Assembly (NCBI RefSeq): GCF_900105075.1
Contig: NZ_FNSK01000001.1
Location: forward strand, 2,555,001-2,619,000
From: Rhodobacter sp. 24-YEA-8
GTDB taxonomy: Bacteria; Pseudomonadota; Alphaproteobacteria; Rhodobacterales; Rhodobacteraceae
Length of the DNA: 64,000 nt
Direction of reading: 5' to 3'
The position numbers and the translations under genes are program-made. The notes below the pieces were generated by a model. The model made no database searches and was not told where the DNA came from. It saw nothing but the letters and a program-made list of their open reading frames with translations. Within the stretch, counting starts at the first letter, position 1. Each line of letters opens with the position of its first letter. Positions 1 to 9,603 of this stretch are shown here, one piece after another.

Positions 1-440
1 ATCATCGGCAGCGTCACCGTCAGCCAGACCCAGGGTTTTGATGCCCCCAGCGTGGCGCTCGCCTGTTCCAGTTTCGGATCCACCGCCTCGATGGCAAGCC
101 GCATGGCGCGCACCATCAGCGGGAAGGCCATGACGGCCGCGGCCATCGCGGCCCCGGTCCAGCGAAAGGCAAAGACGATCCCGAACCACTGGTCGAGATA
201 TTGCCCCACCGTGCCTTTGCGCCCGAAAGTGATCAGCAGCAGATAGCCGGTGACGACCGGCGGCAGGATCAGCGGCAGATGCACGATGCCATTGAGCACC
301 TGCTTGCCGGGAAACTCCCACCGGGCAAGGGCATGGGCGATGAAAAGGCCGAAAGGCAGGCTGACCAGCACCGCCCAGAACGACACCCGCAGCGAAAGCA
401 TCACCGCGTTCCATTCGTCAGGAGACAGCCAGTCCGTCAC
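1..440 (-). CDS. modB: Molybdate ABC transporter permease ModB (partial, N-terminal part)
   Basis: This is the inner-membrane channel subunit of the molybdate importer, working with ModA (next gene) and an ATPase that should lie beyond the left edge. About 146 codons are visible, from a GTG start at 440 (VTDWLSPDEWNAV). They show several hydrophobic segments and the region ILPPVVTGYLLL, typical of ModB. The reading frame runs off the window, so the C-terminus is missing. The start is 25 bases after the modA stop, which fits a modABC operon read leftward from the Mo-box near 1275. The start codon was chosen by family N-terminus; a strong ribosome site is not obvious. Confidence 0.88.
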   Translation of the reverse strand, partial: MTDWLSPDEWNAVMLSLRVSFWAVLVSLPFGLFIAHALARWEFPGKQVLNGIVHLPLILPPVVTGYLLLITFGRKGTVGQYLDQWFGIVFAFRWTGAAMAAAVMAFPLMVRAMRLAIEAVDPKLEQASATLGASKPWVWLTVTLPM

Positions 441-464
441 GCCTCTCAGGCCCTTTCAACAGTC

Positions 465-1247
465 TCAGTTCAGGATCGAAAAGCCTTCTGCGGCGAAGAT
501 CCTGTGGGCCTCATCCCCCGAAAGCGCCTCGTAAAAGGCGCGGTCCGCCGCATCTGCCGCGCCGGTCAGCAGGGCGGCAGGGTAGACGATCGGTTTGTGG
601 CTGTCAGCGGGGAAGGTGCCGACCACGGTGACATTATCCTCGGCCACGGCGTCGGTCGCATAGACGATGCCGTAAGGCGCCTCGCCCTGGGCTACCAGCG
701 CCAGCGTCGCGCGGACATTGTCGGCCTGAGCGACCGATCCCTCAACCGCACCCCATTGACCCAGATGTTCCAGCGCAGCCTTGCCATACTGGCCGGCGGG
801 CACGGAATCGATCAAGGCCATGGCAAGCTTCTCATCGCCCAAAAGCGCCTTCAGATCAAAGCCCTCGCCAATCTCGACCGGTGCGGCATCCTTGCCATGT
901 GCGACCAGGACCAGCGTATTGCCCAAAAGATCTTCACGCGCGCCTTCGACAACCAGACCGGCCTTTTCGACCTCATCCATCCAGTTGACGGCGGCCGAGA
1001 TAAAGATGTCGGCGGGCGCACCCTCGATGATCTGTTTTGCCAGCGCATTCGAGCCGGCATAGGAAATCACCACCGTATTGCCGGTTTCCTCCTGGAATTT
1101 CGCCGCGACCTCATCCAGCGCGTTCTTCATCGATGCGGCGGCAAAGACCACAACCTCTTCGGCCTGGGCCATGGCGGGCAGCGCAAGGCTGAAAGCGGTC
1201 GCAAACAGTGCAGCGCGGCGGGCGAATTTACGGCTGGCGAAAGACAT
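465..1247 (-). CDS. modA: Molybdate-binding periplasmic protein ModA
   Basis: ModA captures molybdate (and tungstate) in the periplasm and delivers it to ModB. The 260-residue product has a Sec-type signal peptide ending near residue 29 (LALPAMAQA), followed by VVVFAAASMKNAL, the conserved start of the mature protein with the oxyanion-binding Ser, and SYAGSNALAKQI, which holds the second binding Ser. Length matches the family. An AGGAG-type ribosome site sits about 7 bases upstream of the ATG. A ModE-type operator lies directly upstream, so repression by molybdate-loaded ModE is expected. Confidence 0.95.
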   Translation of the reverse strand: MSFASRKFARRAALFATAFSLALPAMAQAEEVVVFAAASMKNALDEVAAKFQEETGNTVVISYAGSNALAKQIIEGAPADIFISAAVNWMDEVEKAGLVVEGAREDLLGNTLVLVAHGKDAAPVEIGEGFDLKALLGDEKLAMALIDSVPAGQYGKAALEHLGQWGAVEGSVAQADNVRATLALVAQGEAPYGIVYATDAVAEDNVTVVGTFPADSHKPIVYPAALLTGAADAADRAFYEALSGDEAHRIFAAEGFSILN

Positions 1248-1262
1248 GGGATTCCTCCGGTT

Positions 1263-1286
1263 CGATATATCTTTACGGATATAAAG
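1263..1286 (-). promoter_or_regulatory. Mo-box (predicted ModE operator) upstream of modA
   Basis: Two half sites, CGATATATC and GATATAAAG, face each other across 6 bases. Seven of nine positions are complementary, and spacing and AT-rich core match the known ModE operator layout (half sites with TATA cores around 6-7 bases). It lies 16 bases before the modA start codon, between modE and modA, a position where binding would block modABC transcription. Confidence 0.75.
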
Positions 1287-1348
1287 ACCGCCAGGACGAA
1301 CAGGTGCAAGGGTTATTTCCCGACCACCACAACGCCCATAGCCGCAGA

Positions 1349-1693
1349 TCAGGGCTGAGCCGGGGCCAGCATTGTCTCGAGCACCGCGATCTCTTCGGCG
1401 CCTGCCTCGCGCGATTTGCGCTCGATCTCGCGGAAAAGCGCCAGCACCTGTTCACCCTCGGGCGTCAGATGCGCGCCGCCCCCGCCCGAGCCGCCGCGCG
1501 CGCTGGCGACGAGCGGACTGGCAAAGGCCGCGTTCAGCTCTTCCACCAGCATCCAGGCGCGTTTGTAACTCATCCCCATGGCACGACCGGCCGCCGAGAT
1601 GGAGCCGGTCTCGCGGATATGTTCCAGCAATTCGGCCTTGCCGGGGCCGACCATCGCATTGTCAAAGTAAAGGCGCAGGAAAAAGCGTTTCAT
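1349..1693 (-). CDS. modE: Molybdate-responsive regulator, single-domain ModE type
   Basis: This 114-residue protein has the LysR-like winged helix of ModE: the segment SISAAGRAMGMSYKRAW around residues 31-47 is the helix-turn-helix. It stops after the DNA-binding domain and lacks the C-terminal TOBE (Mop) molybdate-binding repeats of E. coli ModE. Either it senses molybdate through another protein or it belongs to the short ModE/Mop-less branch common in alphaproteobacteria. The ATG at 1693 is preceded by a GGAGGGG ribosome site; an upstream in-frame ATG at 1843 lies inside the bestrophin gene and is rejected. It is transcribed toward modA with the Mo-box in between. Confidence 0.85.
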   Translation of the reverse strand: MKRFFLRLYFDNAMVGPGKAELLEHIRETGSISAAGRAMGMSYKRAWMLVEELNAAFASPLVASARGGSGGGGAHLTPEGEQVLALFREIERKSREAGAEEIAVLETMLAPAQP

Positions 1694-1733
1694 CACACCA
1701 GTTTCCCCCTCCTGCGCCCGGCTGGCAAGAGGT

Positions 1734-2618
1734 CTAGCTGAGATAATGCTCGACCGGACCCAGCGGTTTCGGCGGCTCTTCCCCCAGATGCGGCGCAAGG
1801 CTGATCTCGCAGGCGCGGCAGATCGCATCCAGCGCGAGGCCATTTGGGCTGGTGCCGAAGGGATGGCTCAGCTCCTCGGTCACTTCCGCCAGACCAAGGA
1901 ACATATAGGCCACGATGGCGGTGAATAAAGGCGAAAGCCAGCCGGTGGTTTCCGCCAGTGCCAGTGGCAGCAGCAGGCAATATAGCCAGGTCGTGCGGTA
2001 GATCAGCAGCGAATAGACATAGGGCAACGGGCTGTTGGCGATGCGCTCGGCCCCCGCCTGAAGCAGGGCGAGATTGGCCATGCGGGTCGTCAGCGCGCGC
2101 GCGCCGAAGCCGTCGATCTCGCCCGACCGGCAGCCCGCGCTCAGCTCCTCGGTGATCGCATCCAGGGCAGCACAGGGCGGATGGGGTGCCGCGCGGAACT
2201 GCGCCCCGGGCCCGGTCTCGGGCGGCACCAGCTTGCGCAGGTTGATCCGGTGGGCATGGATGAATTCCAGCGACAGCCGCAGCATCCGCTCGCGCCGCTG
2301 CGGGTCGGGCACGAAAGTTCCGACCTCCCGGGCATAGCTGCGCAGATCGGCCAGCAGCCCGCCCCAGAGCTTTCTCGCCTCCCACCAGCGATCATAGGCG
2401 GCGGCATTGCGAAACCCGAGGAAAAGCGACAGCCCGATCCCGAACACCGTATAGGCAGCCGCATTCAGATGCGGCACCCAGGGCGTCAGATGATCCAGCA
2501 GGACCACCACAAGCGCGAAACAGGCAACAAAGAGCACCGGCGACGCGACCTGGAAGATGATCGAGCCGCGCGTGGCGGTCAGCAGTTGCAGCGGGGTGGG
2601 TTTGTCACGGACGATCAT
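1734..2618 (-). CDS. Bestrophin-family anion channel
   Basis: A 294-residue integral membrane protein of the bestrophin/YneE family (pentameric chloride or other anion channels of the inner membrane). The N-terminus MIVRDKPTPLQLLTATRGS, the segment LGFRNAAAYDRWWEARKLWG and the C-terminal HPFGTSPNGLALDAICR are typical family signatures. The start was set at 2618 because the family begins here; the upstream extension to 2762 in the same frame looks like non-coding translation. Its stop lies 40 bases from modE, but a functional link to molybdate is not implied. The gene is divergent from the regulator at 2924. Confidence 0.88.
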   Translation of the reverse strand: MIVRDKPTPLQLLTATRGSIIFQVASPVLFVACFALVVVLLDHLTPWVPHLNAAAYTVFGIGLSLFLGFRNAAAYDRWWEARKLWGGLLADLRSYAREVGTFVPDPQRRERMLRLSLEFIHAHRINLRKLVPPETGPGAQFRAAPHPPCAALDAITEELSAGCRSGEIDGFGARALTTRMANLALLQAGAERIANSPLPYVYSLLIYRTTWLYCLLLPLALAETTGWLSPLFTAIVAYMFLGLAEVTEELSHPFGTSPNGLALDAICRACEISLAPHLGEEPPKPLGPVEHYLS

Positions 2619-2923
2619 CCTGGACCACGACCTTTTCAAATTGGCGATGCGGCACTCGTTGCACAGGCTCGTGACGGCACCACAAGATTTCTTGCCCCCG
2701 AAAGCAGAACATGCGTTACTCTGTCGCATCCGGAGTGATGCAGTTCTGCGGGCAATGCCCATATAGCTGGCAGCGGCAGATCGGCGTCACCAACCGGCGA
2801 CCCTGCAGCCCTGGCTCAGAGAGTAGCAGAAAAGCCGGGCGCCGGGGGAAAGAACTGCTGTTTCCAAGATGCAATTCCGGCCGGGATCCGGGTCCCGGAC
2901 GGCGGAGGGGGGAAGGCCGATCC
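2619..2923. other. Divergent intergenic region, bestrophin gene / GAF-Fis regulator
   Basis: About 305 bases separate the two start codons. A purine-rich ribosome site (GGAGGGGGGAAGG) precedes the right-hand gene. I saw no convincing gene, RNA or long inverted repeat here; promoters for both directions must lie inside but I could not fix their -35/-10 elements. Confidence 0.5.
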
Positions 2924-3886
2924 ATGCCAGGCAATATCACCACCAGCCGCACCATCCGCGACCATGTGGCCCATGTTTCCGCCGCGCTGGAAACGGGTCA
3001 GGCAGCGCGGTCTTCGATTGTCGCCTCCTGGGCGCGTTCGGCCCGCCATGGGCTGGCACCATCGGCCCTTGCGCCACGCGATCAGCGGCTGGACGGGATG
3101 GGCCTGACCCGGCTGCGCGAGAGGATGGAGCCGGTGACCCGCGCCGCCCGCCCGACGCTGGAGCGGCTGTTTCAGGTGGTCGGCGGTTTTGGCGCCAGCG
3201 TGATCCTCGCAAGCGAGGACGGCATTCCCTTTGAACGCCTGGTGAAGCAATCGGAAGACCGCGATTTCCAGGATGCCGGCCTCAGCGCCGGCTCGGACTG
3301 GAGCGAAGCGGCGGCCGGCACCAATGGGATCGGCACCTGCCTTGCCGAAGGGCGACCGGTGGTGATCCATCGTGACCAGCATTACCTTGCCGCAAATACC
3401 GCGCTGACCTGCGCTTCGGCGCCGATCTGGGATCCTTCGGGAGATCTGGTGGCGGTGCTGGATGTCTCGACCGTGCGCGCCGATATTGCCGAAGGGTTTT
3501 CAGGCCTTTTGAGCCATTCGGTGCATGAGGCCGCGCGCCGGATCGAGGCCGATCTTTTCCAGGCGCGCTACAGCGGCGCGCGGATGGTGCTGGTTCCCGG
3601 TGCGGATCGCGGCACCGGCGCGCTTCTGGCGGTCGATGCCGATGAACTGGTGATCGGTGCCACGCGCATGGCGCGCCAGCATCTGGGCCTGACCGGTGAC
3701 CTGGCCAGAAACCCGGTTCCTGCCGCCGATCTGCTGGGCGTCAGCAGCCATCTGCGCCCCGAGGATGGCGAGCGCGCGGTGATCCACCGCGCCATCGCGC
3801 GCACCGGCGGCAATATCTCGGCCGCAGCACGGGCGCTTGGGATCAGCCGCGCGACCCTGCATCGCAAAATGGGCCGTCCCGACTGA
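2924..3886 (+). CDS. AcoR-like GAF/Fis transcriptional regulator lacking the sigma-54 ATPase domain
   Basis: 320 residues. The N-terminal half resembles the sensor part of AcoR (GAF-like, with SDWSEAAAGTNGIGTCLAEG, a hallmark of this group). The C-terminus is a Fis-type helix-turn-helix (NISAAARALGISRATLHRKM). The central AAA+ domain that contacts sigma-54 in AcoR is absent, so it probably acts as a conventional DNA-binding regulator. It is followed 194 bases later by an aldehyde dehydrogenase, the usual partner of such regulators, and an inverted repeat lies in that gap. The start at 2924 follows a strong GGAGG site; a longer frame from 2711 overlaps the divergent promoter region. Confidence 0.85.
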   Translation: MPGNITTSRTIRDHVAHVSAALETGQAARSSIVASWARSARHGLAPSALAPRDQRLDGMGLTRLRERMEPVTRAARPTLERLFQVVGGFGASVILASEDGIPFERLVKQSEDRDFQDAGLSAGSDWSEAAAGTNGIGTCLAEGRPVVIHRDQHYLAANTALTCASAPIWDPSGDLVAVLDVSTVRADIAEGFSGLLSHSVHEAARRIEADLFQARYSGARMVLVPGADRGTGALLAVDADELVIGATRMARQHLGLTGDLARNPVPAADLLGVSSHLRPEDGERAVIHRAIARTGGNISAAARALGISRATLHRKMGRPD

Positions 3887-3968
3887 GTGCGGCCCGACTG
3901 ACTGCTGCCAGACGGACCGCCGCACTCCCATCGCCCTGACGGGCAGTCGGCAGGACAGACTGTCTCAG

Positions 3969-3990
3969 AACTGCGACAGCTTTCGCAGTT
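3969..3990. promoter_or_regulatory. Inverted repeat, candidate operator of the aldehyde dehydrogenase gene
   Basis: Perfect 8-base arms AACTGCGA and TCGCAGTT are separated by 6 bases. The element sits 91 bases upstream of the aldehyde dehydrogenase start and 83 bases past the regulator stop. Position and symmetry suit a binding site for the adjacent Fis-type regulator. Function is inferred only from location. Confidence 0.45.
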
Positions 3991-4080
3991 GCGGCATATT
4001 CCCGGGGGTGACCCGCGCGAAATCAGACGCCAGCTTGGTGTCATCAGCCGCAAGGGAGAGCGGCCAATGGAGGAGCTACC

Positions 4081-5598
4081 ATGACCAAGCACGAAGAATT
4101 CGGCCTGAGCACTGCGCCCTATAAAACCCGCTATGAAAACTTCATCGGCGGCCAGTGGGTCGCGCCGAAAGCCGGGCGCTATATGGAGAATGTCTCGCCG
4201 GTGACCGGCGGTGTGATCTGTGAGGTTCCGCGTTCGGACGCTTCCGATATCGAAGCGGCGCTGGATGCCGCCCATGCCGCCCGTCGTGGCTGGGCACAGA
4301 CTTCGGCGACGACGCGTTCAAACATCCTGCTGCAGATCGCCGCACGGATCGAAGAGAACCTCGAAGCCATCGCGATTGCCGAAACCTGGGATAACGGCAA
4401 GCCCCTGCGCGAGACCATGGCGGCCGATATCCCGTTGGCAGTGGACCATTTCCGCTATTTTGCCGGCGCGATCCGGGCACAGGAGGGCTCGATCGGGCAG
4501 ATCGATGATGACACCGTCGCCTATCACTTCCACGAACCGCTGGGCGTTGTGGGCCAGATCATCCCCTGGAACTTCCCGATCCTGATGGCGGCCTGGAAAC
4601 TGGCACCGGCACTCGCGGCGGGGAATTGTGTCGTATTGAAACCGGCGGAACAGACCCCGGCCTCGATCCTGTTCCTGCTTTCATTCATCGAAGACCTGCT
4701 GCCGCCAGGCGTGCTGAACATCGTCAACGGCACCGGAACCGAAGCCGGTGCGGCGCTGGCAGCCTCGCCCCGGATTGCCAAGATCGCCTTCACGGGCTCG
4801 ACCCCTGTGGGCAAGTCGATCATGCGGGCTGCAGCGGATAATCTGACCAATATCACCCTGGAGCTGGGCGGCAAATCGCCGAACATCTTCTTTGAAGACG
4901 TGATGGATGAAGATGACGATTACTTCGATAAGGCGCTGGAAGGCTTCACCCTTTTCGCGCTGAACCAGGGCGAGGTCTGCACCTGTCCGTCGCGGGCCCT
5001 GATCCAGGAATCGATCTATGACCGGTTCATGGAACGGGCGCTGAAACGGGTCGAAGCCATCGTGGCAGGCGACCCGCGTCAGGCGAATACGATGATCGGC
5101 GCCCAGGCTTCGAAACAGCAATTCGACAAGATCTCATCCTATCTCGAACTCGGGCCGAAGGAAGGCGCGAAAGTTCTGACCGGCGGCCAGGCGAACCATT
5201 TCAACGGCGACATCTCGAAAGGCTTCTATATCCAGCCGACCGTCTTCGAGGGCACCAACAAGATGCGGGTCTTCCAGGAAGAGATCTTCGGGCCGGTCGT
5301 GTCGGTGACCACCTTCAAGACCCAGGACGAGGCAATCGAGATTGCCAATGACACCGTCTTCGGTCTGGGCGCCGGGGTCTGGTCGCGCAATGCAAACACC
5401 GCCTACCGCGCCGGTCGTGCGATCGAAGCAGGCCGGGTCTGGACCAATTGCTACCATCTCTATCCCGCCGGCGCGGCCTTTGGCGGGTACAAACAGTCCG
5501 GGATCGGGCGCGAGAACCATAAGATGATGCTCGACCATTATCAGGAAACCAAGAACCTGCTGGTCTCCTACAATCCGAAGAAACTCGGTTTCTTCTGA
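4081..5598 (+). CDS. NAD-dependent aldehyde dehydrogenase (acetaldehyde-type, ExaC/AcoD-like)
   Basis: A full-length 505-residue cytoplasmic aldehyde dehydrogenase that oxidises a short-chain aldehyde to the acid with NAD. Cofactor region [20 protein letters not shown] is near residue 161, catalytic Glu261 lies in ELGGKSPN, and the nucleophile is Cys300 in [11 protein letters not shown], a variant sequence typical of ExaC/AcoD enzymes. A GGAG ribosome site precedes the ATG. The upstream AcoR-like regulator supports a role in acetaldehyde, ethanol or acetoin-type metabolism; the exact substrate is not known. A 26-base perfect palindrome follows the stop. Confidence 0.93.
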   Translation: MTKHEEFGLSTAPYKTRYENFIGGQWVAPKAGRYMENVSPVTGGVICEVPRSDASDIEAALDAAHAARRGWAQTSATTRSNILLQIAARIEENLEAIAIAETWDNGKPLRETMAADIPLAVDHFRYFAGAIRAQEGSIGQIDDDTVAYHFHEPLGVVGQIIPWNFPILMAAWKLAPALAAGNCVVLKPAEQTPASILFLLSFIEDLLPPGVLNIVNGTGTEAGAALAASPRIAKIAFTGSTPVGKSIMRAAADNLTNITLELGGKSPNIFFEDVMDEDDDYFDKALEGFTLFALNQGEVCTCPSRALIQESIYDRFMERALKRVEAIVAGDPRQANTMIGAQASKQQFDKISSYLELGPKEGAKVLTGGQANHFNGDISKGFYIQPTVFEGTNKMRVFQEEIFGPVVSVTTFKTQDEAIEIANDTVFGLGAGVWSRNANTAYRAGRAIEAGRVWTNCYHLYPAGAAFGGYKQSGIGRENHKMMLDHYQETKNLLVSYNPKKLGFF

Positions 5599-5619
5599 GC
5601 CCCACCGATCCGGGGCAAA

Positions 5620-5645
5620 GCCGGGGGAGAGTACTCTCCCCCGGC
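5620..5645. terminator. 26-base perfect palindrome between convergent genes
   Basis: The element is self-complementary over all 26 bases (centre AGTACT, outer GCCGGGGG/CCCCCGGC). It follows the aldehyde dehydrogenase stop by 21 bases and lies downstream of the convergent amidase as well. A strong GC stem without a clear T-run suits a bidirectional transcription end. Confidence 0.65.
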
Positions 5646-5761
5646 CCCCCTCTTGCTCTCCCTGTCGGAGGATGCATCGGGTTCCGGCCCGGGCAACCTC
5701 TGGCCCTCCGGCCCGCCCTGGCCCGAGGCCCGCCCTTTCCGGTTTTCCGGGGGGCAGGGCC

Positions 5762-7180
5762 TCAGATCCGGGGCGGGTTCTTTTCCGGCCAGCGCGTCGC
5801 GCGGTGCCAGGCCTCGCCCATCGCGAGAATCGCGGCATCGGATCCGTGGCGGCCCGCAATCTGGATACCCGTCGGCAGGCCGTTCGCGCCGAATCCAACC
5901 GGAACCGCCAAGGAGGGCAGGCCGATCAGTGAGACCGGCACCACCACCTCCATCCAGCGGTGATAGGTGTCCATCCTTTGGCCATCGATGCTTTCGGGAT
6001 AGCGCCAGTCGGCCGGGAAGGGCCAGACCTGCGCCACCGGCATCACCAGCGCATCGTAATCCGCCAGCAGCTGATGCGCGTGCGCATACCAGGCGGAGCG
6101 GATTTTCGACGCCTGGTAGAGCGCCTCTGCCGTCACCCCTGCGCCGGTCTCGACCTCCCATTGCGTTTCGGGTTTGAGTTGCGCCCAGCGGGCAGGCGTA
6201 TGGCGCTCAGCCCCTTTGCCCCCGAAATTCAGGAAGCTGCGGATCGTGACCCAGGCGTGCCAGAGATCGGCCATCGGCAGAGGGAACTGCACCGGCACCA
6301 CTTCGGCGCCGAGGCTTTCAAAGGTCTTCAGCCCGGCTTCACAGGCGGCAATGATGCCGGATTCAAACGGGATCTGACCGTTGAAATCGCCAAACCAGGC
6401 AATGCGTTTCCCGCTGAGGTCATCCGGTGCGGCCCGGACCGCACCAAGGTAATCCTGGGCGGGCTGACCGAAGGGGGTCAGCGGATTGGGCCCGGCCTGA
6501 ACGCCCAGGAGCAGCGCAAGATCGGCGATATCGCGGGCCATCGGGCCTTCCGTCGCCATCGTGTCAAGGAAGGTCTCGGCCCCGGCATCGGTCGGAACAA
6601 GCCCCCAGCTCGGACGAAACCCGTAGACATTACAAAAGGCTGCGGGGTTTCTGAGGCTGCCCATCATATCCGAACCATCCGCCAGCGGCACCATCCGTGC
6701 GGCCAGCGCCGCCGCCGCGCCCCCCGATGACCCGCCCGCGCTGCGTGTCAGATCATAGGGATTGCGCGTCACGCCATGCACCGGGTTAAAGCTGTGACTG
6801 CCATGCCCCCATTCCGGCGTATTGGTCTTGCCGATCACGACCGCCCCCGCCGCCCGCATCCGCGCAACGATCAGATCATCGGCCTCGGGTATATGATCGG
6901 CGTAAAGCGGCGAGCCATAGGTTGTCCGGATGCCTTTGGTGTTCAGCAGATCCTTCACCGCCAGCGGCAGGCCAAACAGCGCGCCCGCAGGTGCCACATC
7001 GTCCAGCGCCCGCGCCTCTGCCATGATCTGGTCGGGATCGCGCAGCGAGATCACCGCATTCACCTGCGGGTTCACCAAAGCGATGCGGGCCAGATGTGCC
7101 TCCATCACCTCAGACGGTTTAACCTCGCGGCGGGCGATCAGCTGCGAGAGATCGAGAGCGGAGCAAGCGGTAAGATCCAT
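5762..7180 (-). CDS. Amidase (amidase-signature family)
   Basis: 472 residues, hydrolysing an unidentified carboxamide in the cytoplasm. The Ser-cisSer-Lys triad is visible: Lys in PLAVKDLL (about residue 74), the glycine/serine stretch [13 protein letters not shown], and [16 protein letters not shown] with cis-Ser and nucleophilic Ser. The usual GSDxGGS reads GSDMMGS here, a small departure seen in non-GatA members. The gene stands alone and is convergent with the aldehyde dehydrogenase. GatA itself is unlikely because gatC/gatB are absent and the residues around the nucleophile differ. Confidence 0.9.
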   Translation of the reverse strand: MDLTACSALDLSQLIARREVKPSEVMEAHLARIALVNPQVNAVISLRDPDQIMAEARALDDVAPAGALFGLPLAVKDLLNTKGIRTTYGSPLYADHIPEADDLIVARMRAAGAVVIGKTNTPEWGHGSHSFNPVHGVTRNPYDLTRSAGGSSGGAAAALAARMVPLADGSDMMGSLRNPAAFCNVYGFRPSWGLVPTDAGAETFLDTMATEGPMARDIADLALLLGVQAGPNPLTPFGQPAQDYLGAVRAAPDDLSGKRIAWFGDFNGQIPFESGIIAACEAGLKTFESLGAEVVPVQFPLPMADLWHAWVTIRSFLNFGGKGAERHTPARWAQLKPETQWEVETGAGVTAEALYQASKIRSAWYAHAHQLLADYDALVMPVAQVWPFPADWRYPESIDGQRMDTYHRWMEVVVPVSLIGLPSLAVPVGFGANGLPTGIQIAGRHGSDAAILAMGEAWHRATRWPEKNPPRI

Positions 7181-7326
7181 GGCAGTCCCGTGACAATGCG
7201 TTCACCCGAAGGCTAGCAGAGGCGGCGCCCCGGGTTAAAGACCCTCAGGGCGGGAAAGCACCCCGTGCAAAACCGGCGCACGGACATGCATTTTGCGCTC
7301 TGGATTGCGGGACGGCGCAGGCGTAT

Positions 7327-8190
7327 ATGGGGCGCATGACACAGGGCCCTGACCCCAGCGGCCTGCCCTTCATCAAGATGCATGGGGCGGGCAATGATTT
7401 CGTGGTGATCGACTCGCGGGCTCGCGGCGAGGCGGTGGTGACGGCTGCGTTGGCGCGCGCGCTTGGCGACCGCAACCGGGGCGTGGGCTTTGATCAGCTG
7501 GCCGAGATCCGTCCGGCGCCCGAAGGTCAGGGCGGCGTGGATTTCACGCTGGATTTCTGGAACACCGATGGCAGCCGCGCCGGGGCCTGCGGCAATGCCA
7601 CACGCTGCGTCTCGGATTACGTGATGCGCGATCTGGGCAAAGATGCGGTGACGCTGGTCACCCAACGCGGAACGCTTCGGGCCGAGCGGCTGAAGGATGG
7701 CCGGGTCAATGTGAATATGGGCCAGCCGCAGCTGGACTGGGCCGAGGTGCCTCTGTCACATCCGGTCGATACCGCGCAGCTGCCGCTCGACGGTGCGCCG
7801 GTGGCGGTTGGCATGGGCAACCCGCATTGCGTGTTCTTTGTGCCTGATGCGGATACGGCGGATGTCGCTGGCCTTGGCCCGCGGATCGAACATGACCCGC
7901 TGTTCCCCGAGCGCACCAATGTCGAATTCGCCAGCCTGACCGGCCCTGACCGGCTGCGCATGCGGGTCTGGGAGCGCGGTGCCGGCATCACGCTCGCCTG
8001 CGGCTCGGGCGCCTGTGCGACGGCAGTGGCGGCGCATCTGCGCGGGCTGACCGGGCGACGCGTGACGCTTGATCTCGATGGCGGCGTGCTGGAAATCGAC
8101 TGGCGCGAGGATGGCGTCTGGATGGCCGGGCCGGTGGCTCTGGTCTTCGAGGGCCGTATCCCGCCCGCCTTCCTGGGCGCGCTGACATGA
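7327..8190 (+). CDS. dapF: Diaminopimelate epimerase DapF
   Basis: DapF converts LL- to meso-diaminopimelate for lysine and peptidoglycan synthesis. The two catalytic thiols are present: Cys88 in AGACGNATR and Cys225 in [21 protein letters not shown] opens the family domain. Either ATG 7327 or ATG 7336 (MTQGPD) could be the start; 7336 has a GGGG tract just upstream and gives a 284-residue protein, the usual size. The stop overlaps the mtaB start by 4 bases (ATGA), so the two are translationally coupled. Confidence 0.95.
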   Translation: MGRMTQGPDPSGLPFIKMHGAGNDFVVIDSRARGEAVVTAALARALGDRNRGVGFDQLAEIRPAPEGQGGVDFTLDFWNTDGSRAGACGNATRCVSDYVMRDLGKDAVTLVTQRGTLRAERLKDGRVNVNMGQPQLDWAEVPLSHPVDTAQLPLDGAPVAVGMGNPHCVFFVPDADTADVAGLGPRIEHDPLFPERTNVEFASLTGPDRLRMRVWERGAGITLACGSGACATAVAAHLRGLTGRRVTLDLDGGVLEIDWREDGVWMAGPVALVFEGRIPPAFLGALT

Positions 8191-9461
8191 ACGCCCCCGT
8201 TTTCGCCACGCTGGGCTGTCGCCTGAACGCCTATGAGACCGAGGCGATGAAAGAACTCGCGGCGGCGGCCGGGGTGAATGGCGCAGTGGTCGTGAACACC
8301 TGCGCTGTCACCGCCGAGGCCGTCAGAAAGGCCAAACAGGAAATCCGCCGTCTGGCGCGGGAAAACCCCGGCGCCCCGGTCATCGTCACCGGCTGCGCGG
8401 CTCAGACCGAACCCGAGACCTTTGCAGCGATGCCCGAGGTGACGAAAGTCATCGGCAATCACGAGAAAATGCAGGCCGAGACCTGGACAGGGCTGCGCGC
8501 GCCCCTCCTGGCCCCGGACCTGATCGGCGTGACCGAAAAAACGCTGGTTAATGACATCATGTCGGTGAAAGAAACCGCCGGCCATCTGATCGACGGCTTT
8601 GGTCGCCATCGCGCCTATGTCCAGGTGCAGAATGGCTGCGACCATCGCTGCACCTTCTGTATCATCCCTTATGGGCGTGGCAATTCGCGCTCTGTCCCTG
8701 CCGGCGTGGTGATCGAACAGATCAAGCGCCTGGTGGATAAGGGATTTCAGGAAGTTGTCCTGACCGGTGTCGACCTCACCTCCTGGGGGGCCGATCTGCC
8801 CGCAACGCCGCGCCTTGGCGATCTGGTGATGCGGATCCTGCGGCTGGTGCCGGATCTGGCACGGCTCAGGATCTCGTCGATTGACAGCATCGAGGCCGAT
8901 GAGAACCTGATGCAGGCCATCGCGACCGAGCGCCGGCTGATGCCGCATCTGCATCTCAGCCTGCAGGCAGGCGATGACATGATCCTGAAACGGATGAAGC
9001 GCCGCCATCTGCGCGATGACGCGATCCGGTTCTGCGAAGAGGCGCGCAGCCTGCGCCCTGATCTGATCTTCGGCGCCGATATCATTGCGGGTTTCCCGAC
9101 CGAGACCGACGAGATGTTTGAAAACAGCCTGAAGCTGGTCTCGGATTGCGACCTGACCTTCCTGCATGTCTTCCCCTATTCGCCCCGCAAAGGCACGCCT
9201 GCCGCGCGGATGCCACAGGTGAAAGGCCCGCTGATCCGTGACCGCGCCGCCCGGCTTCGCGCCGCGGGGGAAAGTGCGCTCATCCGCCATCTGGAAAGCC
9301 AGCAGGGCGCTTTGCATCAGGTCCTGACCGAAGGCCCGCATAATGGCCGCACCGGCCAGTTCACTGAAGTGAGCTTTGCCGCGCCCCAGCCCGAGGGCCG
9401 CATCATCCCGGCCCGGATCACCGGCCAGGACGGCGCGCGCCTGATCGCCACCCCGGTCTGA
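8187..9461 (+). CDS. mtaB: tRNA-t6A37 methylthiotransferase MtaB
   Basis: A radical-SAM methylthiotransferase that converts t6A37 to ms2t6A37 in tRNAs. At 424 residues it has the N-terminal UPF0004 domain with cluster ligands Cys11, Cys39 and Cys70, then the radical-SAM motif CDHRCTFC (Cys150, 154, 157), and a C-terminal TRAM-like stretch. The order of the three N-terminal cysteines and the [17 protein letters not shown] signature fit MtaB better than MiaB or RimO. It shares a 4-base overlap with dapF, a common arrangement in this family. Confidence 0.93.
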   Translation: MNAPVFATLGCRLNAYETEAMKELAAAAGVNGAVVVNTCAVTAEAVRKAKQEIRRLARENPGAPVIVTGCAAQTEPETFAAMPEVTKVIGNHEKMQAETWTGLRAPLLAPDLIGVTEKTLVNDIMSVKETAGHLIDGFGRHRAYVQVQNGCDHRCTFCIIPYGRGNSRSVPAGVVIEQIKRLVDKGFQEVVLTGVDLTSWGADLPATPRLGDLVMRILRLVPDLARLRISSIDSIEADENLMQAIATERRLMPHLHLSLQAGDDMILKRMKRRHLRDDAIRFCEEARSLRPDLIFGADIIAGFPTETDEMFENSLKLVSDCDLTFLHVFPYSPRKGTPAARMPQVKGPLIRDRAARLRAAGESALIRHLESQQGALHQVLTEGPHNGRTGQFTEVSFAAPQPEGRIIPARITGQDGARLIATPV

Positions 9462-9603
9462 TTTCCCCGATCATCCTCACCGCGAAATTCCCGCACCGGC
9501 TCCAGGGCCGGCGGGCGCCAGGGTCTGGTTTTCCTGAACAAATCACTTTTGATCTGGGTCTCATCACCTGTCTGTGACAGCTTGCTCAAAATCACACAGA
9601 GTT

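Noticed and set aside
201..1358. Long + strand open frame across modB/modA
   Set aside because: It is antisense to modA, whose product has a clear signal peptide and binding motifs; the + strand translation has no recognisable domain.
7617..9341. 574-codon - strand open frame opposite dapF and mtaB
   Set aside because: Shadow frame caused by high GC third positions; both + strand genes carry complete catalytic motifs.
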